A DNA stretch of 64,000 nt from Craspedostauros australis (GCA_026770025.1 JAMXDE010000053.1:248001-312000); one strand, 5' to 3'. Counted from the stretch's first letter, positions 41,340-52,382 are shown. Numbers and translations: made by a program. The notes: a model not told the origin generated them from the letters alone.

Positions 41340-42547
41340 TCAGCAGCCTGCAGAGCTCCTTGACCCGCCCATAAAACTGGATCGGCGGGCCACGTGGTCG
41401 AGGCTGCTGTCTTGCTGGCTCCTCCAATGGCGATGATAGAAAGGACCGCTCATCATCGGGCTCATTTGACTCAGGCTTGCGCTTGAGATGTCATTGGACT
41501 TCTCCAATAACGAGCTCGGATTGTGCGCCACCTGTTTCGCATATCGTTTGCAGTAGCTGCGTGCGACTGTTGTTGTGATCCAACTCACCATCAAAGTGCG
41601 ACGATGAGGCATCCGTGTAGTAGCTGCGAGACAAGGATGTGGGACTTCCTGATTCGTATGTAGAGAGCCTTGTTGCGCTGTGGACCGTGGATGCATCTGA
41701 TTCGAAATTCGTGGTGAAGGGCAACTTCCAGGCGTCGACGTTCGGCAGCAGGAAGGAAGGACATCGGGATCTGGCTGTTGTTGGGAGACAGTCTCTGCAA
41801 GTTTCGACGTGTTGTTGGCTGTTGCTGTTGCCATCAATTGCACTTGCTGGGCGAAGTTGGGCTGGGCAAGATCATTGGCATGATTTGCATCATGCTCAAT
41901 GATCGAAGCAGCAGCAGTAGTTGCATGAGTTGGATCCTCCTCCTCATCCTCCTCATCATGATCATCATCATTCGTGCTGCGAAGCCGACGGTTAGGCTTC
42001 TGAATAGCGGAGGTGGGCATGTGGGGGAGCTTATGCGTCGGTAATTTCGACAGCATTTGCTCCCAATCTTCACGAGTGATCGGCGGCCTGTCATCAATGC
42101 GCATGTGTGGCGATTCTGATCGCCGTTTGCTGGGCGATGTCAGAGAATCGATCGGTCTGCCGACGGTCGACGCATACATCGATGCAGGATAGCGACCGGA
42201 CTGCTCATCGGTGAGGGTAGTGCATGTCGTCTGCAACGTTGCGACGGTGGCATCATCGATGCGACATGGTGGCCATCCTTGTTGTTATTGTCAGCATTGC
42301 TGGCAAAGTGCAGCTTCCTGCCTGGGCCGTATCGATTCTCTAAGTATCGCATGCGCTCCTTGGCTGCTGCCAGTCTGTGCGCAATGCGGCCGTCTTCTTG
42401 GGATCGACGGGCGGTTCCTGTGTGGTTGGAAGTTGATGGTCGTGGCGGAGGTTGATGACTCCTGCAGTTGTTCTTGTCGGAGCTGCGGTTGTGGATGCTT
42501 GTGTGGTTGGCAGCTGGAGGTGTTACCAACGAGCCTGCATCCTCCAT
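41340..42547 (-). pseudogene. P-loop ATPase remnant, B2, Walker A deleted
   Basis: Starts MEDAGSLVTPP at 42547 like B1. Frames shift near 42270 (to IDDATVATLQTTCTTLTDEQ) and near 41740 (to FESDASTVHSATRLSTYESG), and a TGA lies between VIGEVQ and HLKRKPESNEPDDE. It ends with PPIQFYGRVKELCRL joined directly to LRLSASFLHKRV, so the whole Walker A segment seen in B1 (about 260 bases) is missing; the joint lies at CCTGCA, present at both B1 breakpoints. It keeps the long acidic, disordered linker (DDDHDEEDEEED) that B1 has lost. Confidence 0.75.
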
Positions 42548-43011
42548 CGAAGCCGTAGGCGGAGTCCGCAGGTGATGCCTTTCCCAGAGTGGACGTCAGG
42601 TGTGATGTGTGGCGATCCATGATAGCTTCGGCTGCTGCTGCTGCTGCTGATCGTCTTGGAGGTGTCGTCGCCCTTGTTGGTTGGATGGGCCATGGCGGTG
42701 TGAGCATAGTGCAATGGGCGCGAGACGAAGTGTTTGATCGAGGAGGTGCCTTCATGGAGATCTACCACGGCCTCATCACAGAGTGCATCGATGTTCATGA
42801 TGCTACTCGCATGCCGCTCGCACGTTGGTTGTGTTGGATGTGCAAGGAAATGGTTTTCTCGCTCGTGGTAATTTGTGGTTGTTGGTCGGCATCCGCCAAA
42901 TTCCAACCAAGTTGCCAACGCGACAAGATCCACAACCAGAACAAACCGCTGAATTTTGGTGGGGCTCGCCTTTGAACGAATCAATCGCCAAAGAAATCAC
43001 TTTTTCTGTGG

Positions 43012-44413
43012 TGCGGCGACACAGACACGTTCGTCAGAACAGTTGGTTTGTCGGACCGAACAAAAGCACAGTGGCACTTCGGAGGCACTTGCGAGAACGT
43101 TTGACACCAAGAAAGCATCATCGTTCCGGACGTGTCAGAGAGTTCTCCCAGGACTGACTTTTTGGAACTCCAAGACACAACAAGCGCATCAAACTCACGT
43201 TCTGGGAGTTGTCGGAAAAAGAGAAAATCGCGTTTTTTGTGTCGGAGTCTGTTCACAAATGACAAGAAACTGCCAGTTGCCAGTTCGCCACACGTGATGG
43301 AGCGCACTCGATTCGAGATGTTCGACTCATACGACTACTACAAGAATGCCGAGTTGGTTCACGAGAGCAAACGATCATTTCTGAGTCCCGCATTGTGGCG
43401 TGTGTGGAGATGGGATTTCCTCGCTGCGGCGGTGTTTTGGTGTTGCTCATTCTCGTCACACTTTGCTGCGGTGGTCCGGAAAGCGCACTGTCGTCTTGGT
43501 TGGCAGAACAAGTCCTTGTCTTCTGGTTTGTTGGCTTGTACTACTGTTATATTGAACTCATCAAAAGCCCACCAGGGACGATCGAGTATCGTTCCTGACC
43601 CCACGCCATTTACCTTCTTGACGATGTGATGCGTTTGATTCCCATCAGTGAGAGTTGCCTGTAGGGTAGAGTGCAAGGAATCCACCAGCAGTATCGCACG
43701 GCAAAAAATCACCACAATGCGAGGTGGCCTGATGACCAACCACCAATCGTCACTCTTCACATCGTTATGCACTGGGTGTCACTCTCATCCATCTTTGTGC
43801 AACATTGATAGCAGCAGACTCAAGGAGTAGCAGCCCAATCGATGTTGATAGAGTATGAAGCCTTGTCCCATGCAATGATGTCAGAGCTGATCACGCGCCA
43901 ACACGCTACATTTTGTTGCAACATGTGCAGACCGCGCACGCACACCGCAGCATACTCCCTCTGGAGAGAGAGAGAGAGAGAGAGATCGTACCTCCATGGT
44001 CGCGTTGTTGAGTCTCGTATCGTTGAATACGAAGCAATGTTGTACACACTCAAGCGAAAGGGGTTCCTCGATTGGGTCTCCTTCGCTGCGCTTTGTTCTC
44101 GAGTTGACTGTCTGAAGAGCGCACACAATTTGGCGCACACAGAGTAGTGCAGCGCTTTCTCATCGTGCTGCGCTTACGTGCTCGTTGACGTCCTACCCAT
44201 CCCAGAATTGCTGCATTGTCTCACAGTTTAGGACAAGGTGTGGTGTATCTGGTCAATAGAATAGTTGAGAATAGATCTAATGCAATTATAGTATATGAGT
44301 GGTGGTGCAGTGCTCTTCTATTTGCCGGATTCGACGCGATTCAATCTCCTGGTTGCTGTTGCAAGATGCGTTCCAGACCACGAATCCCTCAGTATTGTTG
44401 AAACTTGTATGAT
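43012..44413. other. Left part of the candidate Harbinger element, unassigned
   Basis: Includes the left inverted repeat (43204-43246), a (GA)n tract near 43967-43984 and several partly open frames (for example FEMFDSYDYYKNAELVHESK near 43315-43375) that match no family I recognise. Confidence 0.4.
43204..43246 (+). repeat. Left subterminal inverted repeat (43 bp)
   Basis: Begins GGGAGTTGTCGGAAAA and ends TGTCGGA. Pairs with 49205-49247 in inverse orientation. Confidence 0.7.
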
Positions 44414-45533
44414 CTAGTATTGTACTTGGAATAGAGAGTTGCCATGTTCGATTTGAAGCTGGGTTATAGTGACAATTGCTTTCATCACATGCTTGTGCAA
44501 CATCAGGTCATGGCGGAAACGATGCTCCAGGATCTTCCAATTCTTGAAGCGGCCATTCACAGTCTCATGGCGAGCACGAGCTTGGCTTTTGGCTTGCTTC
44601 TCCGCCTCTGTAACAAAATCATCGGATGTTCGGACAGCTTCGTCACCGCGGTATCCACGATCAGCCTCCACCATCTCACCATCATCCAAGTACTGTTTCA
44701 GCAAAGAGCGAAAGATCTTGAGGTCTGGGTGCCGCCCACAAGCAAACGGACCATTCATCCATACGATATCCCCCTTTTGGATCGACACAGCGATCTCATA
44801 TCTGATTCCAGCCGATCGGAACTTGTGCGAATACCACTTGCGGTCAAATGGGGTTGGCTCGTTGATCTTGAAATCAGTGCCATCAACAGTGACCAGGCAC
44901 GATCTGTTCAAATCGCCTGAGTATCGGTTCTCCCACAGGATCTTTTCATGGTGACGTCGAAGAGAGACAAGCAGTGCAAAAGATGTGAGCTTGTTTGTTG
45001 CTGAATCAATTGTGAGTGAAATGCATTCCCCTTGGACTTACCACATCATTTTTCAAATCCGCTACAGCCTTGATGGCTGACCAGATATGGAGCTTGAGAG
45101 TCTTATCTGTGGTCCGAAGGAAGACGCATGCCATGCGCACGGATGGGTAGTGCCGCATGTAGTAAAGGGCCCAAAGGAGATGCTTTGGCTTCAGGTCCCC
45201 ACGACGTGCTGCAAGTGCCCACAGCACAGAGCAGAGATGAGGCGAAATCCCAAATGCAACGGTAAAGTCCTCCCCGAATGCACCTGATCGGCATCGTAGA
45301 TTGGTGATGCACTGACCAGGGGTGAGAAGGATGTAGCGCGCAAGATCAAGAAAGTCTTGCACGCTGCCGATGGAGTATCGCTGATCGTAGGCGCCATTCA
45401 ACATTGGTTGGGTATTGGATCGAAGGAAGAAGTTGAAGCTGAAGTGATGGCTGTCCCTGCCTCTCCAAATCATGAAGGATCGGCCAACTGACTTGGGAGA
45501 ATCCGTGTCCAATGATGAAGTTGTTTGCTTCAT
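44414..45533 (-). CDS. PIF/Harbinger-like DDE transposase
   Basis: Cuts and pastes the element. Exons are 45533-45042 and 44989-44414 with a 52-base phase-0 intron (GTAAGT ... CAAG), giving 355 residues. The splice restores a frame LTSFALLVSLRRHHEKILWE between the exons. Exon 1 encodes the helical N-terminal part (FGISPHLCSVLWALAARRGD, LLWALYYMRHYPSV). Exon 2 carries the catalytic core: VDGTDFKI (first Asp), GPFACGRHPDLKIF, EADRGYRGD (second Asp) and ARARHETVNGRFKNW (catalytic Glu), matching the DDE_Tnp_4/Harbinger pattern. All three acidic residues are intact. The frame is open upstream of the ATG to about 45,640, so another exon may exist. Confidence 0.88.
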
Positions 45534-46743
45534 CTGTTCTCTTCTGTAAATGGTTGCTGGCTTGCACCAGTAGATGCAGCCACTGGCATGGAGCCATTCG
45601 CATCCCTCTACATTTGAATCGTTGGAAGCAGAGCATCACGTTGTGTTCGTAGCCTTTGGTTGATGTTGGCTGTGTGATGATGGCGATGCGAAAACCGAAG
45701 AGCATGGTTCTGCGTTGACCAGAACATCCCAGTAGATGATGTCCTCCACCAAGAGACCACCTCCGGAAGGGTTGGATGGTGTTCTCCCTTTGTCTGAACT
45801 CAACGCAGGAGAGAGGAGCAAGAGATGTTGGTGCTCAACTTGAATCGTTGTTGTGAAGCACCACCCCTGGTTCGTGTGTCTGCTTCCATTGCATGTGGCA
45901 ACGCAAATCGGAGAACAGGCCGATCGGCCAAAGCGCACCTCTGCGATGAGCTGTCGTGCGACAGGGTCAACATGCTGTTTGGTGGGACTGGCTTCGACAC
46001 AAGCCAATGACAAGTAGAGTCGAGTACTCCACTCCACACCATTTCAAAAAGGCGTCCGACAAGTACACAATCCGCATCCGACAAGTACACGATTTCCATC
46101 CGACAGATACTAAATAGGCAAGGAAAGTAACGTTTTTGTAACCGTCGGACTAGAACTTTTGACTCGTCGGACCAGAAATTGTGAACCACAAATTCTGTCT
46201 TTTGTTTTCTACGTGAGCTACTACTGACTGTTGCGTAGGAAAGCACACATGAGACTTGTCGGCGAAAACCAGGTACTTGTCCCCCCAAAAACGAATACCG
46301 TCGGTTCCTAAGAATTTCTTGTCGGAGGGTCAATATACAGATTTGAAGACATCATTCCAAGCGAGCCGTCCAAAGCACATGAAGCTGAGTATGCTCACCA
46401 AATCCAACTGAGCTCCCACAAAAAGCAAATTCGACCCACGAGGAAGTTGCATTCCAAACCAAACAGGATGATGGCACCTCATGCCCTCATGTACGCACCA
46501 CGATCCTCCTCATCTGTGCAATACTGCTGATTGAAACAGGCAATGACGGATGTGACAGCCTGGATGCTTGCCGTAGTCTGGCTGCGTTGCTCCTACCTGC
46601 GTGTTTGAATTGAATAGACAGCTGATTGATCGATCGATGATACCATCTCCCAGCATTGGTCAAGTTGTTTGCAGCGTTGCACTCGCAGTATCTGCTGTAA
46701 CAGGGGTGTCCATCACAAGCCCACAATTCAGCTTACCTCCAAG
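45534..46743. other. Shared 5' region of the two transposon genes
   Basis: Holds the TCCGAC array. On the minus strand 46330-46152 an open stretch (FLGTDGIRFWGDKYLVFADK) looks protein-like but ends at a TAG, so it may be an exon relic. Another GTCGGA lies at 46321. Confidence 0.5.
46055..46171. promoter_or_regulatory. TCCGAC array with 22-bp spacing, direct then inverted
   Basis: TCCGAC starts at 46055, 46077 and 46099 (exactly 22 bp apart; the first two units share TCCGACAAGTACAC). The inverted hexamer GTCGGA starts at 46144 and 46166, again 22 bp apart. The array lies in the head-to-head promoter between the transposase and its partner gene. 22 bp is about two helical turns, so all sites face the same side of DNA. 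Confidence 0.6.
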
Positions 46744-48858
46744 ATGGCACAAATCCAAGTTGCTCGAGCTCAAAGGTGGTCACCCGCAGGAGATCACGCT
46801 GCTTACATCATCAAAGGCTTCATCTCCAATCCTCCTCGCTTCCAACCAACCAAGGAAGGCTTCTCGAACTTCTGGGAGTCGCACGTCGAGTGGCACAGTC
46901 TCTACAGCCAAAAGAACACGAAGAAGAATTTTCTCAATTGTTGGGCCCGTCTGCTGAAGTTCCTCGAGAGTGGAAAAGGTGCGTCCGTTTTGTGATGTTC
47001 TCTGTTGTGACTATTATTGTGATCGCCGACTGTCCTGACATGCTCGTGAACCAAATCTCTTCTCACACAGCTCTGATTTGCTTCGCTGTGCACAGGATTT
47101 GGATCTGATTTTCGCAAGAGGTGCGGTCTGGATTCCACAGAACGCCTCGCAGAGTTGCGTCAAGAACGCGGGATCAACCTCAACTACCGACCAGCACAAG
47201 GCGCTGTCAACAACACCAATGCCAATCACCCTCCTGCTGCTGATCTTGCTCGCGGTTCTTCTTCGGACGACGACGAAAGTTACCTTCCTTCTGTTCATTC
47301 TGATCGTCTCGGTTCTGCTGTATCTTCAGACAGCTTGGAGCTCGACCCAGGATTCGTTGACGACGATCTCTCTCAAGCTACCCCACCATTCATTATGCCT
47401 CGTCGTGGAGTTCAAGGCCCTCGTGGACCCCCTGTCCGAGACGTGAACAAACCAACACCTCCTCCTGCCCCCAAGCGCGACGCCACACCCAACGACAAGA
47501 CCATCGTGGATGCCATGGGCAAGATGGGAATCCGTAGTGCAGATCGCGCCATGAGCCCTGCACTGGACATGGTCAAGCTCGGATCATTCACTGAACGTGC
47601 TTTTGATCCATTGACAGCTGCAAATGGAACAGGGCGCTACCGGGAGGGGATTCACATGTTTGTGGTCCTGGACGCAAAGGTGGATCCAGATTCTGTGGCA
47701 CTGTCTACAGAGGATGAAGGATGGACACTGAAGCTGACCTACAAAGTGCCAAAGATGTACTTCACAGCAGAGTGCATCTACGGAGTCTATGGTTATGATA
47801 AGGATTTTTCTACAAGCCTTGCGGCAGCTAAGAATTATTTCCAGGACCTCGCTCGAAAGGTCACCGATGATGCAGGCGAGCTCGTCGTCAGCTGCCAGTT
47901 CAGCCTCCCAAGGAAGATCGACAGTCTCTTCCGCAATGTCAAGACCAAGGACCTCGAGGAGCCCAACTTTGAGATAGTTGAGAACTATCTCGGCACCACC
48001 ACACTGGTGACATTCTGCTTTTTTCAAGAGAGCTTCAATCAGCAGCAGTTTGGGACGGCTGGTCGTCGTGGCGTCCGAGGCTTGGATGGGATGGTGTACT
48101 CCTTCAATCCCACCATGCCTTTGCCTGCAGCCCCAACCGCACAAGGATTCGGATCCCACCCCTTTGGCCATCCTGCTCCAACCCAACCAGGCGGCGCCAG
48201 CGGCAACCATCATCCTGCTCCGTTTGGATCTCCGATTCCCAATTCTGGTGGCGGGTTTGCCAGCCCTGCAGCAACCACCCAGAATGCTGCCCAGACTGCT
48301 GCGATTCGCCAGCAGATGGAGCGCGAGGCCGCGGCCCAAGTTGCTCGAGCGCAAGAGCTAGCTCGCAAGGAACGGGCCGAATGCGAGGCTCTCTTGCGTG
48401 CGGCAAAAGAGCGCTCCCAGCTTGATGCCCAGGCCAAGGCCCGAATTGAGCATGAAGCTCGAACCCAGTTCGAGGCCATGCGCAACGAAGCTCTTGCTCG
48501 TGAGCAGCATGCGCAGGCCCGGCTGGCTGAGCTTGAGGCGCAGCTCCTTCAAGCTCACACCAACGCATCCCTGGCTGCCCACAGCTCCAGCGGGTTGCCT
48601 GGTGGTGGCGTTCCCGACCCAGTCTGGAGCTCTTCTCAATCCAGCAGTGCTGGGAGCTCCATCCCCACTGTCGAGATGGAGATGACACCTCTGACGGGTT
48701 CTGTGCGCCCCCGCAATGGTGAGGACGCCCCGCGTCGTGATGATGTGCTCCGCCTGAAAGTGGATGAGGTATCAGGCGGGGCTGCAGCAGGAATGCCTGA
48801 TGGAGTGAATGGCAGTGTTGTGTCTGCCGATGCAACAGGGCACACTGTGAACGCCTAA
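46744..48858 (+). CDS. Partner protein of the Harbinger-like element (665 aa)
   Basis: Exons are 46744-46978 and 47096-48858; the intron is 117 bases (GTGCGT ... TGCACAG), phase 1. Residues 1-80 form an aromatic, basic helical domain (WSPAGDHAAYIIKGFISNP, FSNFWESHVEWHSLYSQ, NTKKNFLNCWARLLKF), a plausible DNA-binding module in place of the Myb/SANT-like partner of PIF/Harbinger elements. A Ser/Asp-rich linker, a Pro/Arg patch and a central domain (about 190-330: MFVVLDAKVDPDSVALSTED, AAKNYFQDLARKVTDDAGEL, FRNVKTKDLEEPNFEIVENY) follow, then a long Ala/Glu/Arg coiled coil (about 410-500). The central domain resembles the gene at 1-1545. The partner role is inferred from position. Confidence 0.7.
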
Positions 48859-49204
48859 GTGCAGCGCAACGCAGCACACCGCATCAGCCTGGATGCGTCA
48901 ACAACAACAACAACAAAATCACCGCATCAGCGTGAATGCGTCAACACCAGAAACATCACACGAGAAGCAGCAAAGCACACAGAAATCACAGACAGAGAGC
49001 ACTACTCCCCAGAGTAGATCACACAGAATAACGACAACAGTACGAACAAAACCAAAACAAACACCAAAAAACAACGAAAACAACAGAAACAGAAACACAA
49101 AGGAGAGAACTAACTAAGTACTCAATAGTAGTAGGAACAAACAAAGTACCATGATGGGTGCAAACCACATATTTATGTCTAATCAAGTACTTAGTCTTGC
49201 CAAT

Positions 49205-49247
49205 TCCGACATAAAAAGTAAGCTTTTCTCCTTTTCCGACAACTCCC
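49205..49247 (-). repeat. Right subterminal inverted repeat (43 bp)
   Basis: Complement begins GGGAGTTGTCGGAAAA, identical to the left copy for the first 16 bases, and ends TGTCGGA. Confidence 0.7.
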
Positions 49248-49784
49248 TGAAATGGCGAACCTTCAGATTTATTGAACTCGGCTTCATCGACCAAGATGTG
49301 ATTCACCCTTGTGCAGAGCAATGGAATCACTCGACAACACAACGACATGTCACTATTATCATGATGATGGGCTGATGCAAGTCGTGTGTAATGGAGGAGG
49401 AAGATACAAGCCAAAAGGCACCTCGCACTGGCCGAAGGCAATGGCCAAGAGTATGTTCCCACCAGACATGAGCGATACAGAGTATCATTGAAACAGAACA
49501 CGACCGCTCTTCCACGCTCTCTCTCGATCTTCGGTCTTTTCTACGACCACACGAACAAGAACGACGAACATGATAGCAGTCGTCGTAACAGCAGCAGCAG
49601 CAGCAGTAGCAGTCTCAATACTGAAGGCATGGACCAAGACGACAGCCAGATGTTCCCTGTGGTGGACTAGTCATGCTTCTCTCACTCCTTCTCGACGGTT
49701 CTGTGCAAGCGACTGCACCAGGTGTCAGACCAGAAGCAGCAGAACTGGAAGCACGCCAGCTGCTAGTGCCTCAAAGAGCCAGCC

Positions 49785-49815
49785 GTAGCCAAACAATTTG
49801 GCGATGTTTGGCTAC
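49785..49815. other. Perfect 11-bp stem hairpin
   Basis: GTAGCCAAACA, a 9-base loop, TGTTTGGCTAC. A near-palindrome GTAGAATGTAGTACATTTTCTAC follows 25 bases later. Confidence 0.75.
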
Positions 49816-50120
49816 AATTCGATCACAATAACCACCCTGTAGAATGTAGTACATTTTCTACGTAAGTCCCGAACAAAAACAGGCCAACAACAGCATCAAC
49901 CGTAGTCAAACTCTCCGGACTTAGCTCATGTGCGTGTTACTGTACTCATCTTTCCATGTAGCATCATATGGCGTTGATATATACAGTCCTAAAGTTTGGT
50001 GGCTGTTGCTGTCTTGCTCGGTGAGCACTGATGTGATCCGTCAAGCACCCCCATCATTCACGGACGTTTTTGGCTTCTGGTTGGCATGTTTTCTTGGTCT
50101 GAACCATCGCTGACGTCACG

Positions 50121-50525
50121 ATGACGCAGGCGTTGGGACCAGAATTCTCCAAACTTGTCAACGAAATTGGGGATCCGAGTGGTCAACTATCGTTCCGACC
50201 TCCATGGGAGCACTCAACGCAAGCATGCCACCATACCATCGCACTCAAACACAATATAGACCATATGGTTGTGACCGTCTCGGAGAGAGGATTGCCGGTC
50301 GTCTACCAAGAGGGCAGCAGTCATGGAGACTTGGTCCATGATGCAGGGATTGGGTTCGCCGCAGCAGACAATGGGCTGTTGACGATGATCGATGTCGTGG
50401 CACGAGATTTGGGAACGTACGCGCGTGCCATTGATGTCCCATCTATTGAGGCTGTGTCCAAGACGTATCTGGCGTTGATGCGGTGGCGATTCCACATGAA
50501 GGGTTGGTGTTTTAAGTCGCAATAG
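50121..50525 (+). CDS. Hypothetical protein (134 aa) or C-terminal fragment
   Basis: Open from the ATG at 50121. The second half has a natural-looking composition (VVTVSERGLPVVYQEGSSHG, AAADNGLLTMIDVVARDLG, SIEAVSKTYLALMRWRF), suggesting a real globular protein or the last exon of a longer gene. No motif, signal or membrane segment is recognised. It is convergent with the ankyrin gene, about 200 bases away. Confidence 0.4.
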   Translation: MTQALGPEFSKLVNEIGDPSGQLSFRPPWEHSTQACHHTIALKHNIDHMVVTVSERGLPVVYQEGSSHGDLVHDAGIGFAAADNGLLTMIDVVARDLGTYARAIDVPSIEAVSKTYLALMRWRFHMKGWCFKSQ

Positions 50526-50732
50526 TTCTATTGGCCAGCTGGATTGGTTGGTTGGTCGGTTGGCTAATTGATTGATCGATCGGAAACTGGCACTTGACCG
50601 TACCGTCAGTTGATGGCCATGAAGACATCTCTATGGCATTGTACATACATTAAAACTGTGAAACACAGAGTACTCGTGGTGCTTTTGATTGGTAGTAGGT
50701 ATATTCATCATCAATGAGTCTATGTTATGCAC

Positions 50733-52382
50733 CTACACCCCATGCTCCTGCTGCCAAGTCGAAAGGAAATCAGCGATCTCATTGTGACCAAGATCTGCAG
50801 CAAGACGAGCAGGTGTGCAATTGTGGCATAGCGCATTGATGTCAGCATTGTCGAACTCGACCAGATACTTGACAACATTCAAGTGACCACTGGCACATGA
50901 AATATGAAGTGGGGTGATGCCGCTGATGTTGTGTGGGTTGACATTGACGTTGGAAGAGTCCAGAAGATACTTCACAACATTCAAGTGACCGCTGACACAT
51001 GCAGCAAAAAGTGAGGTGACACCTTCATTGTCTTGTGCGTTGACATCAGCGTTGGAAGATTCCAGAAGATACTTCACAACATTCAATTGACCGCTGGCAC
51101 ACGCAGCAAAAAGTGAGGTGACACCTTCATTGTCTTGTGCGTTGACATCAGCGTTGGAAGATTCCAGAAGATACTTCACAACATTCAATTGACCGCTGGC
51201 ACATGCAAAATGAAGTGGGGTGAAGCCGTTACTGGCTTGGATGTTGACCTCAATATTGCCCAATTCCACCAAGCATTTCACAACTTCCAAATGGCCGCAC
51301 AAGCATGCCCCATGTAATGGAGTGAGGCCTTGGTGGATTTGTGTATTGGCATCAGCGTTGGAAGATTCCAACAAATATTTGACAACGTTCGAATGGCCAC
51401 AGGCGCAGGCAATAAAAAGCGGAGTGGCACCACGAGCATCTTGGACGTTGACATCAGCATTGCATGAGTCCACCAAGTACTTCACAACCTCCAAAGGGTC
51501 ACCTCCAGAGCACTCAACATTCAATGAAGCGCATTGATTCCACCTCTGAAGATTGACAGTGGGACATAACTCGACCAGGCGCTTCATTGCATCCGAAGCA
51601 CCACGTCGGCATGCATAATGCAGCAGCGTGCAGCCAGCACTATCCACGATAGTCACATCGACGTTGAGCGATTGCACCAGATACTTCATGCAGTCCAGAT
51701 GACCTCGCGAGCATGCCCATTGAAGTGGAGTGAGGCCGCGAGTGTCCCGAACATCAATGTCTGCATCACATGAGTCCACGAGATACTTCGCGCAATCCAA
51801 ATGACCTTGATGGAAAGTGCACTGGAATGCAGTTGCACCACGGAAACCAGGGATGGATATGTCAGCGTTGCATGCTTCCACCAGGTACTTCGCACAATCC
51901 AGGTGACCATTCCAGCATGCTGACACAAGCGGGGTGCTCCCATTGTTGGCTTGGATGTTGATATAGGTCGAGCTTGATTTCACCAGATACTTCACACAAG
52001 CCAAGTGGCCTTTGCTGCATGCTCGATGCAGGAGAGTCTTGCCATCGTCATCCTTGATGCTACCGTGATCGTCTCTTGGGTTGTTGTTCTTCCACTCCTT
52101 CAACATTGTCAGATTCCCGTTTGTGGCAGCGCGAAGGAGTTTGTCTTTCGTGATGTTGGACATGTCGGCGTCATGATTGTTGGCTGTGACGTGTGGTGTG
52201 TTGGTATTGTGTGAGTGGTGTCCGAAAGCTGAAGCAATCCGCGACAGTACATTGCGGATGCATGAAGAATAGAAGCACATCGTGTGGACGTGACGAGATG
52301 ATGTGAGTTGTTGCGGATGTGATATGAGAGGAATGGAGTATGTATGCGATAGAAGTTTGATTTGCGCAGAGGATTCATTCAT
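50733..52382 (-). CDS. Ankyrin-repeat protein (549 aa)
   Basis: A protein-protein interaction scaffold; the partner is unknown. Single exon with the ATG at 52382. After about 85 unstructured residues come about 13-14 ankyrin repeats, almost all 33-34 residues, with the consensus G-x-TPL-x-x-AC-x-x-GHL-x-x-VKYL-V/L-E/D-S-x-N-A-D-V-N. Repeats 10 and 11 (both FAAC/FACASGQLNVVKYLLES) are nearly identical even in DNA, so the array is still expanding. Repeat 7 is odd (NQCASLNVECSGGDPLEVV). No membrane segment or other domain is present. A decayed relative lies at 20500-20990. Confidence 0.95.
   Translation of the reverse strand: MNESSAQIKLLSHTYSIPLISHPQQLTSSRHVHTMCFYSSCIRNVLSRIASAFGHHSHNTNTPHVTANNHDADMSNITKDKLLRAATNGNLTMLKEWKNNNPRDDHGSIKDDDGKTLLHRACSKGHLACVKYLVKSSSTYINIQANNGSTPLVSACWNGHLDCAKYLVEACNADISIPGFRGATAFQCTFHQGHLDCAKYLVDSCDADIDVRDTRGLTPLQWACSRGHLDCMKYLVQSLNVDVTIVDSAGCTLLHYACRRGASDAMKRLVELCPTVNLQRWNQCASLNVECSGGDPLEVVKYLVDSCNADVNVQDARGATPLFIACACGHSNVVKYLLESSNADANTQIHQGLTPLHGACLCGHLEVVKCLVELGNIEVNIQASNGFTPLHFACASGQLNVVKYLLESSNADVNAQDNEGVTSLFAACASGQLNVVKYLLESSNADVNAQDNEGVTSLFAACVSGHLNVVKYLLDSSNVNVNPHNISGITPLHISCASGHLNVVKYLVEFDNADINALCHNCTPARLAADLGHNEIADFLSTWQQEHGV
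50990..51195. repeat. 102-bp tandem repeats within the ankyrin gene
   Basis: Two consecutive, nearly identical 102-base units (34 codons each) containing GCGTTGACATCAGCGTTGGA; a third, more diverged unit adjoins. Confidence 0.9.

Larger units (their letters stand above)
39446..43011. repeat. Segmental duplication B, copy B2
   Basis: Copy of 10098-13261 some 29 kb away in the same orientation. It holds an extra 203 bases bounded by the 12-mer GCGGTACAACGC (39941-39952 and 40144-40155), a different open reading frame, and a differently deleted ATPase pseudogene. Homology stops at CTGTGGT, 43005-43011. Confidence 0.9.
43204..49247. mobile_element. Candidate two-gene PIF/Harbinger-like transposon
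   Basis: Bounded by a 43-bp inverted repeat (43204-43246 and the complement of 49205-49247) identical at 36 of 43 positions without gaps. Inside are a DDE transposase (minus) and a second protein gene (plus), head-to-head, the layout known for PIF/Harbinger elements, which encode a transposase plus a DNA-binding partner. The hexamer TCCGAC/GTCGGA occurs twice in each terminal repeat, 30 bp apart, and five times in the shared promoter. I could not place the outermost ends or a 3-bp target duplication, so the true borders may lie slightly further out. Confidence 0.55.
48859..50120. other. Right part of the element and downstream intergenic DNA
   Basis: Contains a diverged direct repeat of ACCGCATCAGC..GATGCGTCAACA (near 48879 and 48921), the right inverted repeat (49205-49247) and the hairpin at 49785. 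A minus-strand frame across 49210-49340 (VDEAEFNKSEGSPFQG) is open but unrecognised. Confidence 0.45.

Noticed and set aside
43315-43630. Possible piggyBac-like transposase fragment
   Set aside because: The frame with FDSYDYYKNAELVHESK resembles the end of such enzymes only vaguely and no catalytic motif is visible.
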